A stretch of 64,000 bases of DNA. Origin: Capitulum mitella (lineage: Eukaryota; Arthropoda; Thecostraca; Pollicipedomorpha; Pollicipedidae). The notes beneath the pieces are model-generated. The model made no database searches. It had not been told where the DNA came from and was given only the letters and a program-made list of their open reading frames with translations. Of this stretch, positions 24,716 through 37,519 are shown in pieces (positions within the stretch are counted from its first letter, which is position 1; each line of letters starts with the position of its first letter). Position numbers and translations under genes: made by a program. The stretch spans positions 7,684,138-7,748,137 of the forward strand of contig CP099840.1 in NCBI GenBank assembly GCA_030062745.1, written 5' to 3'.

Positions 24716-26893
24716 TCATTCGACGACTTGCAGCAGGTACTGCTTTTGCGTTTCATCCTTCGTCATTACCCCACTGTACACTTGGATAAGAGCCACAGCT
24801 CGTTCGGCGACGTCGCTGACTAGCGCGATCCCGCGTAGGACTTCCTTGGCGTTCTTGAAGCCAGGTGCTGTCTCCCAATCAGCGGGATCGGCGGCAAGGA
24901 AGTCCATGTTGATGCCATAGGTCTTCAGGTTGCCCACCGACTTTGTCGTAATAAAGTCGACGGTGATCTTCCTGGCGCAAACGTCCTTTGCCGCGAGATC
25001 TATCTGCGCTCGCTTGGGCCGACTCTCCGATCCCTGTTGCTGGAGTGCCGCGTTCATCCTCCTCTTCATCTCACACGGCACGCCCTCGTCGAAGAACGAC
25101 ACACCAGTCAGTTCTTCACTGAGGTACCATAACAGGTGATTGTTATAACAAATAGTATGTCGTATATAATGTCATAATGGATAAAAGGTGACTGGCGAAC
25201 TTCTTGGAGATCACCTACGAGATTTCAGCATTCAAATCAGGCTTTGCAGGACAGCCATGTCGTGCATGGGAGCCTTGTCCGCAGATGAAGAGCAGAACCA
25301 TGCACTGACGTACAAAACAACCATGAAAGAGACGAAGCGCTTGAGTGCTTCCAGTTCACTGGGAGTCACGGAGAACTGATGGCGAAGCAGGAAGATCTTT
25401 ATCCCGTAGATTATGCGTTCCATCCATGCACAGTGGAGAGCACCTAGTTGGGGAGCTTAATTCCCCGAGGAGGCTCTTGACCAAAGAGGATGATAGAGAC
25501 CTCAAAGAACTCACCATAATCATCGCTAGGCTGGATTTCGGCGAGCTTCTCATGGCAGAAGGCGACGACACGATCCTTGGACGAAAGAAACGTCTCGGCC
25601 GCTGCTGGCTGCAGGTCTTCATGCATCATGGGTCCAAACTTGCTCCGAGCAATGGGCCTCAGTCTCTTCTTGAAGCGCTTGAACAAGGAAATTCCCGGTC
25701 CCGAGGACGGACCGAAGCGCTTGGAGGAAAGTTCTGTCACAGTTTGAAGATATGATGACGACAAGCGAAGTGAAGGAACTGTCGCCCAAGCTTCTGTTAA
25801 AGAAATGTGTTTGCTCCCACAACTTGTCCAGTACTGCTGGAGTGGGTATCGAAGCTCATGCCGACGACTTTATCCGAAACCTCCCAGTCTTGCAGACAAT
25901 GAGCGGCAACGTCGGCTGGCGCTGCTCCAGTCCCGCTTGCAAACTCCGGAACATCGAGGAGCTTGCAGGCACTTCTTGGACCGGTTACAATGGCAGGGAG
26001 TCGACCCACCTTTTCCTTTCTATCGTCAGGTAACAGTTTGCCGTCCCAATGGACCACCAGGCTGGGTGGCAGGGAGAAAGAATGCTAGATTTCGTCCGCG
26101 ATGGCTTTTCTATGCGATCTACGCGCCCGCCTGGTCGAGCTTCTGTGATCGCCAATTCAGAGGAGCTGTGGCCGAGGGCCGAGGCCGTCGCCGATAGGAA
26201 GTGGATTGCAGTACAATCATTGAGCTTGGTCCGATCGAGGGCTGCTGCCAGACCAGGAGTGACGATGTTCTGGGCTCTCTCACAGGGCCGCTTCGAAGGA
26301 GAAGGCATGGCGAAGGGCTGCGGGTCATCTTGATCTGTCAGCTCTGTGTTGTCGGTAGACGAGTATTCCAGTTGGACAGTTGTCTCCTGCTCGCTCTGCT
26401 GTTCAGTCTAACGGCGGGCCCTTTAAAGCTTCGGCCTACTGTTGTTCAAGAGCTCGCTCCTCCTTCTCAGAAAGAAACTTATCGAATACCACCATGACGC
26501 CTCGACGACCTGGCCCTCTTTGAGCCTGGAGAAGAAGAGAATCTTTCTCCCCTTGGTTTTGATGGTCTTGATGGTGCCGACAATGGCAACGTCACAAAGG
26601 TTTTTGAGGTTGTCTCTAAATTCATTCTTCTTGTGAATTTCCGGGGTGAACCTCCCGCATTTGCCTTTGATGACATCTCGGTACTGGTCAAGCTTCCTCT
26701 TGGGCTTCTTTATCACGCTCCGCGCCGGTGCAGTGAGAATAAGGGCTTTGTTCCACGCCCTCGTCACTTCGCGAACGATGTGTTTTGACCGCCCTCTGGG
26801 TGAGCCTATCCACACGGTGGGACTGAAAACATTGCTGCAGCACTTCTCACCGCGAAGGCAGTTTGTTTCCTGGCACTGATTCGACCGGAGCAC
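24716..26893 (-). pseudogene. decayed RNase H-fold transposase-like gene
   Basis: Successive minus-strand frames read as one protein broken by frameshifts and stops. 26423-26893: N-terminal part (EFRDNLKNLCDVA). 25985-26308: GLAAALDRTKLND and TASALGHSSSELA. 25797-26057: VHWDGKLLPDDRKEKVGRLP and SFDTHSSSTG. 25752-25775: ACRHHIF followed by a stop. 25444-25764: RFGPSSGPGISLFKRFKKR. 25232-25423: ELEALKRFVSFMVVLYVSAW. 24716-25102: PADWETAPGFKNAKEVLR to QKQYLLQVVE. I recognise this as a multicopy protein family of invertebrate genomes, usually annotated as uncharacterised. The DG and FDT acidic motifs plus CRHH (CxxH) fit an RNase H-like transposase core of hAT-like type. The superfamily name is inference. 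Confidence 0.72.
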
Positions 26894-28065
26894 CGATCAA
26901 CCAACGCTCGGCTTTTTTCTCGTGGTGCATATCCCGGTGTCTAAGACTGCGCGGGGAATTGCGAGACCGGCACCGTGGGTTACCGTGGTATGGCCAGGTG
27001 TGGTACTTCAAAACTGTGATATATGTCAGTCTGCAAACGATGGCCAGGATATTGACGAGATGTTGCGGCAGCTTCGATTCTTCCCTAAATGGAGCAGCAG
27101 GTTGCCTGTCCGGGATAGTTTCTGTTGATCTAATCTATCCCCAAAATACAGTTTCTCATCAAATTTCGGCTAATATGTTTCGCAGCCCTAAGCAAAAATG
27201 CAAAAGCTGTCCCAACACAAGGAGAACAAATTGCTGCATTTGCAGGTTATCGACCCCAAAATAAAAAAAGACAAATTGAAATATTCGCCTTAGCTCCATT
27301 CAATGAAATATCGTCAACACTTACCATGATCTGCAGTCTGGGCTATGCCATGTTGGTGAAGCAGATGGAACATGCTCATGGAATGCATGAACCCATGCCC
27401 AAGGAGCAGCAAGAGTGGCGGTTTTGATAAATGACTGATTACTTTTCTGTTTCCCTTGCGTAAAACTAGTTTAACTTGGGTTACTAGCGTAAAACTTGGG
27501 TTTAGCCGCCTAGTTCAGTTAAGTTCTACCAGTTAGGTACTGGGATTTTAGCAGGGCTTTCAGACCAGGGTGACGACTACAGCACTGCTGGGCTGTTCCG
27601 CATTCATATAAATATTATCCCACCATGGCGAAACCGCCCTGACCACCAGCTCACCCTTCAGTTTTCTTGCGTTTTAATATGTACGTATGTATGTAATACT
27701 TGTATGTAATACAAATATCTAACACATGGTCGCCTGCCTCATCATCTTTAACGTGCTTACAATGCAATGAAACGCCTTGGCCGCCCACGAGACAATCGTG
27801 GTATCGGGTGCCGGCGTACAAACTACCAAACACGCTCGCCAGCGGTCACTGGGCACGTGTGCAATACGTATCATAAAGTGATGCTTCTTAGTGTGCTCCC
27901 AAATTAGTCAATGATCTAAAATATCCTTCGTAGATGAGATGCCGCTTCGCGAGAGACTCGTGCGCAGCGGGTTATGGAATGCTCTCCTGGTTCCGCCATA
28001 CAGCGATGACCGCAGTGGTCGCTCTACCCCCGGCTGTTTTTTTTCTTTGCATGTTCAAGGGCTCT

Positions 28066-28100
28066 TGACTGGGGGGGGGGCAAAGTGCATGACTGGGGGG
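28066..28100. repeat. G-rich tract near the transposon right end
   Basis: Two poly-G runs (10 and 7 G) separated by CAAAGTGCATGACT, part of the subterminal region of the DNA transposon. Confidence 0.7.
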
Positions 28101-29040
28101 GCATTTGCCTCCCCAGTTAACATGTTAAAATAGGCCCTGTCTCTGCAAGGCTCCCCGCAAGGAAAGATCCTCCTGTATACGTGTTACGGGGCCAGGTGCC
28201 ACATATTTGATGTTATAAAGCCGTATCAATCAGAAATTGGTTTTGGGTAGCAGTAAGTAACCTGACAGCGCATGTGGCTAAAAGGCCCTAAATCGCCCTC
28301 GATATGCTTCCACAAATCACCCCTCAAAACGCCCATGAGTCACCTAGCAGGCCAAAAATCTTGGCAGAGGCATAAAAATGATATGCAGGGGAAGTCATCA
28401 AATTGCAGCTCTGTAGCTGTAATGGAGCCTTGGCAGGATCCCATATTGGACCTTGAATAGGACTGGTTTGAAGTAGACCGTAAGTAGCTATCAGTTTTAG
28501 ACTAGGCTATTATTTCATATATTTGCCTTCTCTTGTATTTATCACGGTTAATGTCGAAATAACGTAAAAGTGATCGACTTGCCTGCACGTTGGGTGAACG
28601 GCGGCATGTCCCCTGTAGGCCAGACGCTACTCTGGCCGGACAGTTTTACCTGGACTTCTAGGGCGTTGAGCCCGAAGGAGCCCGGCACTATCCCACCTGA
28701 CCTCGTCATGGAAAATTGGGACGTGATCCCGGTCCTCTTCCGCGGACTCTGATTATCACCTACGCGCTTACAAGTCGCGCTAGGTCTGATGGAAATGATT
28801 CACCAAATGTTGCCGGTACTGATGACAGACAGGGACACGGAAGCCCCTCGCCGAAGCGAACCTCGATGTGTTCATCACTGTCGTTCTTGCAAGTACCATA
28901 AACCTTCGCCGACTGTCTTCGCGTCATGTACGTGGATGTGTGCACTGCTAATATGTATGTAGGGGAGATTTGGAAAATATCGGTTGGCAGGTAATTTCAA
29001 ACACCCTCGTTTCTTTGCCACGGTTAATCTCACGTCCAAG

Positions 29041-29090
<50 letters not shown>
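29041..29090. repeat. (AT)n microsatellite
   Basis: AT run interrupted once by C. Confidence 0.95.
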
Positions 29091-29092
<2 letters not shown>

Positions 29093-30230
29093 CTGGAACT
29101 GGCAAAGATCAAATATTTCTTTTTGCCGCGTTGCGCTCATGAGGAGTAGCAGGTCTCAGGTGAATATTTTTTTATTTGAATTCACTGTTTCTGTATTCAA
29201 AATTCCCGATTCTCTGTTACATGGCGTTAAACAATCCACAAGGAGTGTACACAATTGTCATATCAAACTCTGTTCGTGCGTTTACTTCATTTTAGAAGGG
29301 GCTTCAAAAGACTGAAACCGTCTGTCTCGCCATCATGCTGCACCTTTTCAGGCACCGCCTTGACGGTAATATTGGACACCGTTCGATAATACTCGAATAC
29401 CCGAGACTTGTGCTTTAATATATGCAGAAAAAACGTTTTTATTAAAACCATTTTTTAAGAGAAATGCACGGTAGCACGTAAAAAGTCGCCATTTGGAAGA
29501 GGTATTACAACGAATCGACCAGACTACTTATGGTGCCCGACGGCAGCAACAGCAGCGATGACGCGGCAAGCCAACGGCAATAGCAAAGATGGCGGGGGGC
29601 TAACATGGGTTAGATACCTAGCCTTGAATGAGCACGTGATTGACCAAGGAAATTTCAGGTTAGGCTCAGCTGGCACCGCTTGTATCAGACATGGATCGGG
29701 TAAATTTAGACGGCCGTCTGGAATTACCGAGCGATGTCCTGAATTCCCAAGATCAAAAACTTATTTTAATAACAAAATTACTGCAAGCAAACGAATGCTC
29801 ACAGCAACAATTAAACCGGTCGCGTGTTGGATTTGAAGGCGGCCTTTCATTTCAATGTCCTTTGGTTGACTTGCGCCTACTTGCAGATTAACTACAACCG
29901 ATTTTAGATATGCGTCCGATCTTACCCGATTCTCCCCTTCTGTTTCTGAATTATCTGGAATACTTTAATACCCTTTTACCTCAATCATATTGTTTCCATT
30001 GCCCGTACATTCAGTCCATTTTATTGTGGCCTCTTCATTTCCTAATGTAAGTCAAGTTTTGACGCAGCCATTCCGTCCGTCCATTTCAATTAGCGAACGA
30101 TAAGTGCCTCTCTACCCTCTATCATGGCTGTGGAACGTTTTTGAGCTGCCAGAGGTGAATGTTGGAGGTGAGCAAGGAAGATAATGCAATATTAAAACTG
30201 CATTAGATTCTGCACAAAAATACCGTAAAT

Positions 30231-31129
30231 CTATACATCGGCGATGGTTGTTAGCTCGTTACCAACGACTGATCCGATGGTAAACGCACAAATGTTAAAA
30301 TAGCGGACATTTGAGGTGGCAAAGGCGGAGTCAAAATCACATAGATCTCTTATCACCGGACATAAGCAAACGACGACCATGCTGCAAAAGAACCTGTCTA
30401 GGTCCATTCTTAAAATTAGTTGCATGATAGTACGAGGAAACTACTGAATGATTCAATTTTTCAACCTGCTGCTGAGAGAACACTTTAAGGACACCGATCC
30501 GACAGAAAATTTCATGCAGATGGAAAAACAAAATACGAAAATACGGTGTCACCATTGTGCATTGGAACAGCTGGAGAAACATTTTCAAAAACGTGGTGCT
30601 CTGACCCGCCACAAGCTGAGCATCATCGCTGCTGCTGGCTAAGGACATTAACATACTTAACCAGCAACAAACGCATCTGTGTTCCCCTGCGGTGACCTAG
30701 GAAGTCGGCGAGACAATCGGAGGAAGACAAAAACGTCACTATGTTTGTACGGTCGTTTTTATCAAGGTTATTAAACTCAATTTTCCCATCAGCCACCAAA
30801 ATCTTCCCTCGACATGTAATTTTGTCGCACAAGACATGGACAAAGTCGCGGAGCTTACTCTCTGGAATTTCACGACGTATTAAAAGCAGCAGCTTGTCCG
30901 ACGTACGCAGTTACATATGAAGCTCATCAATCACGAAACGGTCCGAAGGTATCGCCGGCAAAAGGTTGCGCCGAGTCACACCAGGCTGCTCCGATGACAA
31001 GTTGCGTCGCCGTTTTGCGCCAGCCTTATGGTAGTCTGTCTTCTTACTTTCACAAAACACACAAGCATGGTTACTGTTTGCAGCTTGCATACCACATGCT
31101 AACAAAATAAATTTATAATCGGCATACAA
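30231..31129 (-). pseudogene. remnant of a second transposase-like gene
   Basis: Three minus-strand frames in order resemble a widespread animal transposon-associated protein. 30911-31129: DYKFILLACGMQAANSNHAC, VFCESK, then LLPAIPSDRFVIDELHM. 30623-30832: LCDKITCRGKILVADGKIEF. 30337-30654: MVTPYFRILFFHLHEIFCRI, FSQQQVEKLNHSVV, YYHATNFKNG. The VIDELHM, VTPY...H and FSQQxVEKLN blocks occur in this order in that family. Frameshifts separate them and the 5' part is missing, possibly lost in or beyond the assembly gap at 31296. I cannot name the superfamily. Confidence 0.6.
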
Positions 31130-31295
31130 ATATAACTCGAATTTTTCCAGGGTGCCATGAATCGTAAGTCAATCAGCCTGAAGTTCGTCAATTTCAGCAT
31201 TCATTTCACTGAAAATAAGTTCCATGGTGTTATAGTTTTCTGATGCCGCAGTTATCCCAAGCAGCCGTGGTCGACGCCGGGGAGGGGTCTTCTTN

Positions 31296-31794
31296 NNNNN
31301 NNNNNNNNNNNNNNNNNNNNNNNNNNNNNNNNNNNNNNNNNNNNNNNNNNNNNNNNNNNNNNNNNNNNNNNNNNNNNNNNNNNNNNNNNNNNNNNNNNNN
31401 NNNNNNNNNNNNNNNNNNNNNNNNNNNNNNNNNNNNNNNNNNNNNNNNNNNNNNNNNNNNNNNNNNNNNNNNNNNNNNNNNNNNNNNNNNNNNNNNNNNN
31501 NNNNNNNNNNNNNNNNNNNNNNNNNNNNNNNNNNNNNNNNNNNNNNNNNNNNNNNNNNNNNNNNNNNNNNNNNNNNNNNNNNNNNNNNNNNNNNNNNNNN
31601 NNNNNNNNNNNNNNNNNNNNNNNNNNNNNNNNNNNNNNNNNNNNNNNNNNNNNNNNNNNNNNNNNNNNNNNNNNNNNNNNNNNNNNNNNNNNNNNNNNNN
31701 NNNNNNNNNNNNNNNNNNNNNNNNNNNNNNNNNNNNNNNNNNNNNNNNNNNNNNNNNNNNNNNNNNNNNNNNNNNNNNNNNNNNNNNNNNNNNN
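31296..31794. other. assembly gap (499 N)
   Basis: Run of N. Apparent open frames crossing it are meaningless. The true gap size is unknown. Confidence 0.99.
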
Positions 31795-33908
31795 CCTTCC
31801 ATCTGAAACAAGAAACATGGGAATGACATAATGACTTTGAATGTCACACATTTCATGCACAAAAGTAATTAATACTTTGTTTTTTTGGGTATGAGTATGG
31901 GACAATAAAAAACTTGAGCATGCACTGAACAAGAAATGATGTTTTTTTCTGTGTTACAAACAAAATTATAGGAAACTGTTACACCTGAGCGTGCATCAAA
32001 CAAGCAACAAAATTTCATATTTCAGCTTGTATTTAGCTTTGTGACTATGTTTACAAATCACCAGCCAGAATGACACAAATGAAGGTATTGCTCTGTAACA
32101 GGTTTAGTGATCTGACCACTGATGTTAACATGTCATAATTTTCAAACCCTGTATTCAAGGCACAGGCATTACTGAATGATGAATGAACATGTCTCAACTG
32201 CCATTATTTCCCAAGATCATGGTTTTCTTGCTACTCTCATGGCATATTTTGCCAGTGGTGAATTACAATGCAAATCACAAATCTATTCTCATCATTTCGG
32301 AGTTTCTAACATTGTACCAAATTGATAACTGAATAAATCCTGCTGAATAAAGCCTGTGATCAATTTTCCATCACATGGAATGCCTTTTTTCCACAGCATT
32401 CCTCTGAAATTGTTTACACTACTTTTCATACAGGTTATGATTACCTGCATTCCACACAAAAGCTTGCACAGTGCTAGATTACAAGGACTGAAGTGATCAT
32501 AATCAGCAAAGATTTAGGTGAACTGATGTTCACTGAATTCACAGAAACATAAAGTTTGAACATGGCAGGGTACATCTAGTTCAGGTTAATCATGAATCAG
32601 ATCAGACAAACCTGGGCAAAACCATGCTCAATGCAATTATGGTTATACTGATGATCAGGCAGAAATTTGCAATATCACTGGGGAGATGAAAGAAAAACAT
32701 TGCATGGGTTCTCATAAAATAGGTAGCCACCACTATGTACATCTTATTATTTTCAAAGTGTACATGAACTCTAAATTTTACCCCAGGCAGCATCCAAGTT
32801 CCACCTATGTGCTTGATGCTACACCTACATTCCAGAATGAGAGAATACTGTGAATGTTTGGCAAAGTGATTCAGGCAATATCTGAGAAAGATGCTCCAAA
32901 AAGGAGCTTTGAGGAGCTTTGTAGATAAATTAACAATTGCATTTTGCTCACTAGAAAGGATGACTTTGCCATGACATTCTGCATTTATTACGCTGGTGAT
33001 AAAAATGGACTTCTATCTATTTTTCCTTATCAAACCCATGGGCTACCTCCACGATTAACTTGTCACATCTTGAAAAAGACAATGGTCCCTTGCTTAACAC
33101 TCAGTTTGCGCTCCTGCTTACCTTTCAACGGAGCCATCAGATCTGCCGGTTGTACAAGTTTGCAGATTGGAGGAAGGCAAACTCCTGCTCCTCGAACAAA
33201 TTTACCATTCACTGCATAAAGGTAGCAACAGTGCGTTGGAAAACCATGCTCCGGACCAACGGTTTACTTCGTCGTTAACTTGTTGTGAGATAGGACGCAC
33301 AGCCTGTTACGTTCAAGCGTCCGTTTTCAAACTCTGATGCCATCGTAAGAAAAGGCATCTTGGGTGCGACACACATCTTGATAATGTCTTCCCGTCGCAA
33401 AAGCGCCAGGCTAACAAGCAAATAAAAAAGTCCCCGATCATCAGGTGACTGCCCTGGTTGCCATGGTTACCACATCAACAGCTACCGAAAAAACGAAGTT
33501 CGTTTCCCTACGGTCACTGAAGTGCACCTGCGGCGCCCATCCCCGGTCGCAAAGCTGATTTTCCGCTGTACAAAACCCGCACGCGTTCAGCTGAGCAAAG
33601 TTTTGTGCGTATGTGTCCAGCGTGGTTTGCGGGTACGCGAACATCCGGGAACTTCAGCAGCTCAAATAGGCTCCGCCCACAACCATACTCCGAGTATGCA
33701 TACTCCCGATGTAACAAAGAGGGAATGCGGGTACACAAAAATCGTGTACCCGTAAACCAAATCGACCGGCGCTGCGCCAGATGTCGCCAGGGGATACTCT
33801 GGGACGATTTTTTGGTCGATCGGTTTGTGGGTACACGAAATGTCCCCACAAACCGGGATGTCCCCACAACCCGGGTGTATTGCATCGATATGTACCCACA
33901 AACCAAGG

Positions 33909-33912
<4 letters not shown>

Positions 33913-33986
<74 letters not shown>

Positions 33987-34115
33987 ACACCCACACACCC
34001 ACACCCACACCCACACCCACACCCACACCCACACCCACACCCACACCCACACCCACACCCACACCCACACCCACACCCACACCCACACCCACACCCACAC
34101 CCACACCCACACCCA

Positions 34116-34147
<32 letters not shown>

Positions 34148-34168
34148 TCTCTATATATATATATATAT
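33913..34168. repeat. compound (AC)n-(CACACC)n-(AC)n-(TA)n microsatellite
   Basis: (AC)36 to 33984, then hexamer CACACC repeats to about 34122, AC again to 34147, and a TA run at 34152-34168. In the minus-sense transcript this is a (UG)/(GGUGUG) tract. Confidence 0.97.
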
Positions 34169-35081
34169 ACATATTGTTTAATGCGCACAACATGGTAAGG
34201 TTCAAACTTTCATGTGGCTCTTACACCGGGTGTGAAGTTAAAAAGAGGAAAAACATGACGCAAGTGACTTCAGAAGTCTAGACGTAAGCTCTTTACCCCA
34301 CCTCTTTCGAAAAGAAAAACGACGGACAACATACTTGTTTTCAACTTTCTTATGTTTTTTCTCCGGCAATTCACACCAGAAAGAAGGAAATCAATCAGGA
34401 CTTCTTTATGAAAAATTCACCGTAGAGTGTTAATAATAAATATTTACCACGCACACCTCAGTTTAGTGCCAAAACACGATGTTTGTCTAGTCCAGCCGAA
34501 CACCAATGGAAATTCCAGTTTTGCTGTTGAACTTTACATCATGCTTTGAACATCTTTCATTTTCAAAACCAAAACACCGAAAACACCTTTTAGCAGCTCA
34601 AACTTTTTTAAAGTTAAGCGGTTCAACCTCAGTTCGGAAACTTTCAACGACGCACGCCAACTGGAACTCCTCCAACGCGACGTCTCGATCAAACGGAGGC
34701 TGAAGGCGATTTCGAAGTTTTGTGAACAATTTGCAGCTATCCAGGTGGTTGTTGAGACTACCGTCACGGGGGTGGCAGTGGGACCAACCACAAGAAATGT
34801 CGGGCAAGGCTGTACGACATAAAGTTTCCGTTCGGTACCGCGCGGGAGCACTGTGTCTCAGCAGCAGGGCGCAATTCGCACGAAGGAGGAATGCACAACG
34901 GCTCATCGTAGGCCGCAGTAGCGTTGGAAAGTACGGATGTAATTGATCCAATAAACGCATACTTCGGCACACCAAAGGATTTCTTCTGCTGGAGGAGATC
35001 TGAGCAGCCGGAGCCTGAAACGCCACACCACAGCGAGCCAGGAAGCCACGGTTCTCCAAACCTCATGGCAATAAACGGCAG

Positions 35082-35320
<239 letters not shown>

Positions 35321-35747
35321 CACTTTTCAACAGTCACCGGGTCCCCACAGAATGCATTGGGTGTTCAATGCAAATTTCCGATTCGTAACCGATCCAGGGG
35401 TCCTTTCCATTGAGGCTACACGGCGCCGTTCACCTGAAGGCGGGAAAACGGACGCGGCAGACGGGTCCGATAGCACACGAATAGCGGTTTGGTCTGTATC
35501 GCACGGCCAATCTGGCGGCGCGGTTCCGTTGCCTGTGCCTACCGGAGCCGGCCGTACGTCCAGCTCGCCGTCTGCCGCCACCAGGCCGACCGTGAGCGGC
35601 ACCACGCGACTGCAGCATCCGGGACAAACAACACCGGTACGGAACCTGCGCCCGGACACCGGCGACGCGTGCCAGGCCGTGCAGGACGACGCGCGGCTGG
35701 GAGCCGACCATTCGTCCTGGGCCCGGCGCGGCAGCACGACCACTCAC

Positions 35748-36401
35748 CCTGAGCCCGGTACGGCAGAACGCAGTACGATCGTTTCCGGTCCACCTGCCTC
35801 CGGACGGTCTCCAGCGGCGCTCTGCGGGCCTCGAGCGAGAACTTTCGGCTGGCCGGCTCGTGCCTGGCGGCTGAGCTGGGACCGGGGCCGGGGCCGCGGC
35901 CGGGACTGGGGCTGGTTCGGGTCGGTGTGCCGCAGGCCGAGACGCCGCCGGCCGGTCCGGGGCCGGGGCCGGGGCCGGGGCTGGTTCGGGTCGGTGTGCC
36001 GCAGGCCGAGACGCCGCCGGCCGGTCCGGAGACGGACGGCCGCCCGCTGCCGGAGGGCACCTGCCCGCCCCCGGGCGTGCTGCAGCCGGAGCCGGCCGGG
36101 CGCGGGCCCAGGCTGGGCAGCGAGCCGTCCCGCTGCTGGCGGCGCTGCGGCTCGCGGCGGCGCAGCACCTGGATCAGGTTCTCCTCGCTGGCGGCGCCCA
36201 GGCACGGCTCGGCCTCGGCCGGCTGCGGGCCGCAGCAGCGCGTCACGGCCGCCAGCAGCCAGCCCAGCAGCCGGTTCAGCCGCGAGTCCACGCCGGACCC
36301 GGCCGCGAACGTCTGGTACGACTTGGTCATCCGCCGCGGCAGCATCGAGACCGGCGGACGCCCGCCGCGTCGACGTCGGCGGCCCGGCGGCGCGGCCGGA
36401 A
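35748..36401 (-). CDS. btsz: bitesize-like gene, Gly/Pro-rich and basic linker exon
   Basis: GC-rich exon of about 218 codons. The 3' edge is a strong donor, AGG|GTGAGT, at 35748/35747 (phase 1). The 5' edge is ambiguous. An AG at 36403/36402 gives phase 1 and fits the preceding 37520 donor, while a better-looking acceptor (TAATCCCCTGTCAG, exon start 36478) gives phase 2. The product begins PAAPPGRRRRRGGRPP, passes MTKSYQTFAAGSG, a hydrophobic LNRLLGWLLAAVTRCC segment, and EENLIQVLRRREPQRRQQR, then a 23-codon in-frame duplication (AGGVSACGTPTRTSP twice) in a Gly-Pro tract. It ends in basic, phosphosite-like RKFSLEARRAPLETVRR. The other minus frames give Ala/Gly/Arg strings and look like shadows. 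The ATG at 36345 could serve as a start for a shorter isoform; I see no promoter to support that. Confidence 0.68.
35911..36047 (-). repeat. 69-bp in-frame coding duplication
   Basis: GCTGGTTCGGGTCGGTGTGC and the following 49 bases occur at 35911 and again at 35980. The 69-bp period equals 23 codons, so the exon's frame is preserved and the product repeats AGGVSACGTPTRTSP plus a Gly-Pro tract. Confidence 0.9.
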
Positions 36402-36478
36402 CTGCCGACGGCGACCGACGCTGCGTCGGCGGCGGAGGCGGCGCGGCGCAGCTCGGCGCAGAAAACAGGCGGCGGTGG

Positions 36479-37519
36479 CTGACAGGGGATTACAGCGCCC
36501 GGGCACGGTCCTGTGTTGACGCTGGAGCCTCGGGGCTTGCCGTTCATAAATGCTGAGCCACCACGACGGAACAACAAATATCCGCGAACAAGGCTGGACG
36601 GTGGTTTCGGAAAAAAACAACAGCGTGTTAAGCGGCAATCTTTGAAATTCGGGGAAACGAGTAGATTCCGTACTTTCAACTGGACCTGGCGTGCGGAAGA
36701 TCTCATGGGTGAATGAGAGTGCTCCTTTACGTCATTACAGACTGCTGCAGCTCAAAACAATGTAAGGAGACACTCAAGATAATTGACGTTAAGTCCATCT
36801 CGAAACGGTTGAAAACATGCTCCTCCTGAGATCCATGGTTGGTAGGAACGTTCCAGGTTGCCTTCGTCAGAGTTTAGTTGAAAAAATACGACATCCGAAG
36901 TTTTGCGCAGTTCATTCCGAAGCAGACGCCAGCTGAATGACACCTTCACCAGGAGCAAATGTTCCGAGCTTTCGTTCGAGAGAACCGTACTCCGGAGTCG
37001 GAAGCACGTTCGCCGAAACATTAGAAATAAATCGCCTCACAGAGGGCGGGAATGGCCGAGCTCTCAGATTCAAGCAGCAAGCCACCCGAGTCAATAGATC
37101 TCAATGACCAGGCACCGGTGCAGCGTCTGGTCCGATTCTCCAGGATCGCCAGCGGCTGATGGGACGGCCAGCCAGGCCTCGGTCCGTGCTCAATAACGCC
37201 GGATTTCCGAGGTCAGGAAAGCCCTTGTTTTCCCCGCTGCGGTGCTGGCCCAGTGACGGCTTATCGAGAAGACCGGAGCTCCGTAAGCCACGTCCCATGA
37301 GTCTTCAGGACCGTCCAGTGGCCAACCCCGCAGAGAAGCAGCCTCCCCATCAGCATCCCGCCATTACCGGCCACCAGACGGGCGATCCGTCAGACGGGTT
37401 ACAAAGACTCCGGGCTAGAGATGACGACGAGCACGCTGGACTTCGGATACATCACAAAGACGCTCAGTTTAGAGTGAGAGCAGAAAACGTGGCGGACATG
37501 TCCTGATACGCCCCCTTAC
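36479..37519 (-). other. intron of about 1 kb
   Basis: Sequence between the two linker exons. Open frames here (36752-37021, 37159-37506) show no family character. The first 77 bases on the low side may be exonic if the acceptor at 36478 is used rather than 36401. Confidence 0.55.

Larger units (their letters stand above)
24041..28139 (-). mobile_element. 4.1-kb DNA transposon with TIRs and probable target-site duplication
   Basis: The left end CAGGGCCTGTTTTAA (24041-24055) is the inverted complement of the right end TTAAAATAGGCCCTG (28125-28139), with 14 of 15 matches. Subterminal similarity continues further in (TGACTGCGGGGGCAA against AACTGGGGAGGCAAA when inverted). Flanking bases AGTCTGCA and TCTCTGCA agree at six of eight positions, with TCTGCA identical, consistent with an old 8-bp target-site duplication. 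CAGGG termini and 8-bp duplications are typical of the hAT superfamily. The element holds a broken transposase-like gene on the minus strand (24716-26893). It appears immobile, having many frameshifts and internal TA repeats. Confidence 0.7.

Noticed and set aside
31230..31932. Open frames crossing 31296-31794
   Set aside because: They consist of N bases; no coding evidence.
35352..36556. 376- and 209-codon plus-strand frames
   Set aside because: Antisense of the linker exon at 35748-36401; low-complexity products without motifs.
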